A stretch of DNA of 64,000 nt. Origin: Micrasema longulum. Taxonomy: Eukaryota; Arthropoda; Insecta; Trichoptera; Brachycentridae. The translations under genes were made by a program, and so were the position numbers. The notes beneath the pieces were generated by a model. That model did not search any database and had not been told where the DNA came from. It saw only the letters and a list, made by a program, of their open reading frames with translations. This document shows positions 61,722 through 64,000 of the stretch, one piece after another. The number at the start of each line of letters is the position of its first letter. Within the stretch, counting starts at the first letter, position 1. Location: positions 51,854-115,853 of the forward strand of contig JAGVSM010004897.1 in NCBI GenBank assembly GCA_022494885.1. The letters are read 5' to 3'.

Positions 61722-61771
61722 TTCGTGTCCTGGCGAAGAGGCGGGTACGTCTCGAAACCGGTAGACATAGA
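61722..61771 (+). ncRNA. Hammerhead-like motif, one core change
   Basis: CTGGCGA (61730-61736; A6 changed to G), extra A737, stem II GAGGC/GTCTC with loop GGGTAC, GAAA (754-757), palindromic ACCGGT, cleavage-type GTA (to 763). Stem I GTGTC/GACAT pairs perfectly, then C/A mismatch and TT/GA. The layout equals the 49.4 kb motif. The A6G change probably reduces or abolishes activity. Confidence 0.5.
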
Positions 61772-61861
61772 AAAGTCGATTAGAGGTTAATTACAAATAT
61801 TTAATAACAATTAGTATCTACAATGTTTATTTTTTCATTTTGATGTTTATTTTTTTTATAG

Positions 61862-62233
61862 ATGTTGAAATTTAAAAAAATAAAATCACTCCAAACTGCG
61901 TTATTTTATCGTGGCGTGTCGTGTCGTGGATGTGGCAGGTCACATTGTGATATCAGTTTCAACCAACCGAGGTGTGGTCCGCCACTTAGTCAGGTACTTG
62001 GAGAGATTAGCTCTGCGTTTCGTGACCAAATGACTCCATACGCGAGAAGCATTGTAAGGAATAAAGCAATGGAGATAATACTCAAAGCCGACGCAAATGA
62101 GGAAGTCCAGTGGTTTACAACCGTGTTTTCCAACCCGTGGGTGAGCCTTGGTTTGGGGGCCGCTGACGCAAGCAACTTGACAGAAAAAAACGAGGGCTTT
62201 AGGTCCTTCACTACAGTAAAAATATTTCATTAA
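61862..62233 (+). other. Unrecognised open frame (123 codons)
   Basis: The plus frame contains CRGCGRSHCDISFNQPRCGP and DQMTPYARSIVRNKAMEIIL. I do not recognise it, and the reverse strand is also open for 73-124 codons. Codon content is not AT-skewed like neighbours, so it may be an exon-derived or TE-derived coding remnant. Ends where family M MITE begins. Confidence 0.25.
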
Positions 62234-62234
62234 A

Positions 62235-62420
62235 TTTATTTCAACACAGAGGGAAAACATTTTTGAGAAGGGAATATAGAAGTCTAGGCATTTACAGGAC
62301 TTATGATCTGTCATTGACTAGCTTAAGTGGCCTCTTTACACACTGTAACATTCACAATTCTGCCCATGTTTGAACATCCACATTTCCTCAACTCTTCTAT
62401 CTGTTGACTTTAGTGAAAGA
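62235..62420. mobile_element. Family M-like MITE fragment
   Basis: TTTATTTCAACACAGAGGGA, GAAGTCTAGGCATTTACAGG, CTGTAACATTCACAATTCTG, CATGTTTGAACATCCACATT. A diverged subfamily also seen at 62600-62900. Confidence 0.6.
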
Positions 62421-62599
62421 AAAGAGCTGAAATTGAAATTCACAAAAAAATAAAGACATACCTTTTTCATGAACAACTTCACATGAATTATTTTTTTATT
62501 CGATCAATTTACATTGATCAATTTGTCCCATCTCTAACGTTTTTGTGAAATGATTTAACCTTGTAAGAACGTCGTTAATAATTAGGTTTATTTTAACAA

Positions 62600-62910
62600 T
62601 GTTTGAGTGTGTCCAAATGCTTGCAGACTGGCTGGATTTCCTCCCTACGGAGTTATTCACATTTAAATTTATTTCAACAGAGAGGGAAAACGTTTTCGAG
62701 AAGGGAATATGGAAGTCTAGGCATTTACAGGGCTTGTGACCTGTCATTGGCTGGTTTAAGTTGCCACTTTACACACTGTGTAACATTCACCATTCTGCCC
62801 ATGTTTGAACATCCACATTTCCTCAACTCTTCCATCTGTTGACTTTTGTGAAGTAAACGAACGTAGTAAACGAAACTTCCCGAAAATGTTTTCCCTCTCT
62901 GTTGAAGTAA
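62600..62910. mobile_element. Family M-like MITE, fuller copy of the diverged subfamily
   Basis: CAATGTTTGAGTGTGTCCAA, TGCAGACTGGCTGGATTTCC, ACAGAGAGGGAAAACGTTTT, CTAGGCATTTACAGGGCTTG, ACACTGTGTAACATTCACCA, ending with the inverted AAAATGTTTTCCCTCTCTGT and GTAAATTTA. Inner arms pair as in family M. Confidence 0.7.
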
Positions 62911-63089
62911 ATTTAAATAGGTTTATTTTAGTTTTAAAGCTGATTTGTGTTTGTGTTGATTTATATGTCAAGCATCGTATTAAAAAAATATATTTATACA
63001 CCAGATACGAATAATTTTTCGTGTGTCAATAGAAATCACTCCTTAGACGTTACTACAAAGTTATGTTGTCTCTTTTGCTGACAACTGTC

Positions 63090-63950
63090 ATTCTAATCGA
63101 GCTATATTTAAGGACTATAGGAATTCTTTTGAAAACTTTTACATTTATAACGCTTTAACATACGTACGCTCCCATCTTGAATATTGCACTGCTATCTGGT
63201 CCCCTGTTTATAAATTTAATATTAATAGAACCAAAAAAAAGTCCTGACACAAGTAGACTACAAATTTAATTCGCATTTTCCAAATTACATAGATTCTTTT
63301 AAATTTCATAACCTTGATTCATTAACACACAGAAGAGATATTTTCGATCGGATCCTCCTTTACAAGATTGTCATTAATAAATTTTATTCGTCAGAACTTA
63401 TTCATCTACTTGCTTACCGTGTCCCCTCCAGACCAACTAGACTGTCTGATATTTTCTATATTCGTAATATTAAAACTAATCATCGGAAACATTCTTCCAT
63501 CCCTTATAAATGTAAAGTATTTAACAAGAATTTTAATAGTTTTGATTTATTTAACACCCCATGCAATATGTACAGAAGAGAACTAATAGGCTTGATTCAG
63601 AATAACGGAGAATAGACGTTTTGTCTCTTTTTTGCTCTTAATCATTAAATAAAATCAAATTTTCCACTCGTACTTTCCTTCATTCATCCTTCACCACTCC
63701 TTATCAATTTCCTTATTTTCCTTTCCACTATCTATTTGTTTTGTCCATATTTCTTTTATTTTATTACATATAGTATATTTATTATTTATATAGTTTTAAC
63801 CGTCGTCGCTTTATTGTAGTTTAATTAAGTGAATACGTGTAATTGGATAACAGGCCATACTTTGTATTCATTTTTTATAGTTTTTATTCATGACCATTTA
63901 ACCTGTACATCTGTTTGTATTCGAAATAAATAATATAATATTAAATTTTA
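63090..63950 (+). pseudogene. Jockey-type LINE RT C-terminus and 3' UTR
   Basis: TYVRSHLEYCTAIWSPVYKF, then after shifts FPNYIDSFKFHNLDSLTHRR, DIFDRILLYKIVINKFYSSE, LIHLLAYRVPSRPTRLSDIF, YIRNIKTNHRKHSSIPYKCK, LFNTPCNMYRRELIGLIQNN. Stop at about 63615; UTR to about 63950 (GAAATAAATAATATAATATT). Several frameshifts; palm absent. Confidence 0.75.
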
Positions 63951-64000
63951 GTGAAAAGGCTCGAATCTTGATTCTATTTTTAAAACGCAAATATTCAAAT

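Noticed and set aside
61940..62314. Minus 124-codon frame with KMFSLCVEINL
   Set aside because: Its N-terminal part is translated MITE; not chosen over the plus frame, and neither is convincing.

Overview
This is AT-rich eukaryotic nuclear DNA, most likely from an insect. It carries several metazoan LINE families, tRNA-headed SINEs, TA- and 8-bp-TSD DNA transposons, an LTR, and one apparent spliced exon with a GTGAGT donor. A moth or butterfly is possible because of one LINE 3' UTR style (the GCCATTTGGCAATAAG block), but I cannot prove it. There are no operons, rRNA genes or CRISPR arrays, and no bacterial genes. Almost every open frame is a piece of a mobile element, and most are broken. Only one stretch (22159-22306) looks like host coding sequence: a short signal-peptide-like first exon.

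Layout. 1-9 kb: LINE debris (Jockey/CR1-like and RTE-like), a tRNA-SINE, a tandem-unit retroposon, and a 2.3 kb 5'-truncated LINE (3335-5632, minus) inserted into an older repeat. 6.9-7.9 kb: an RNase H plus C-terminal Cys/His fragment of an R1/I/LOA-type element. 9-14 kb: an RTE copy split by a SINE, a 1.36 kb TIR element containing a long inverted repeat with hammerhead-like motifs, a Jockey-type LINE and a foldback MITE. 14490-18244: a nearly complete pogo/jerky-type DNA transposon (TA target duplication, matching TIRs, three transposase frames) inserted into the 3' UTR of a LINE. 19.2-21 kb: a plus LINE nested in a minus LINE. 22.2 kb: candidate host exon. 22.4-34 kb: MITEs, LINE ends and SINEs, with a GC-richer, less repeat-like block at 31.0-31.7 kb. 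35476-38463: a 3 kb hAT-like element with an 8-bp target duplication, itself full of insertions. 38.7-49 kb: LINE fragments and several copies of the tandem-unit retroposon. 49.4 kb: the best hammerhead-ribozyme candidate, overlapping a perfect hairpin. 50.9-52.6 kb: a direct duplication flanking a CR1 fragment that itself carries an insertion. 53-58.9 kb: SINE, stacked LINE ends, a GC-rich island, two MITEs and the longest RTE-like coding remnant. 59126-59599: a solo LTR with a 4-bp target duplication inside a MITE. 60-64 kb: nested LINE 3' ends, a triple hairpin repeat, a second hammerhead candidate, MITE copies and a last LINE.

How the parts relate. Autonomous LINEs (CR1-like, Jockey-like, RTE-like) supply machinery. 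Several short families appear to depend on them. The clearest is a retroposon whose 3' end folds like that of the local CR1-like LINE and whose body consists of about 100-135 bp units sharing a 23-base core. Reciprocal interruption (MITE in LINE, LINE in MITE, LTR in MITE, SINE in RTE, transposon in LINE) gives a relative order of insertion at many points. All identifications come from reading sequence and translations by eye; no database search was run.
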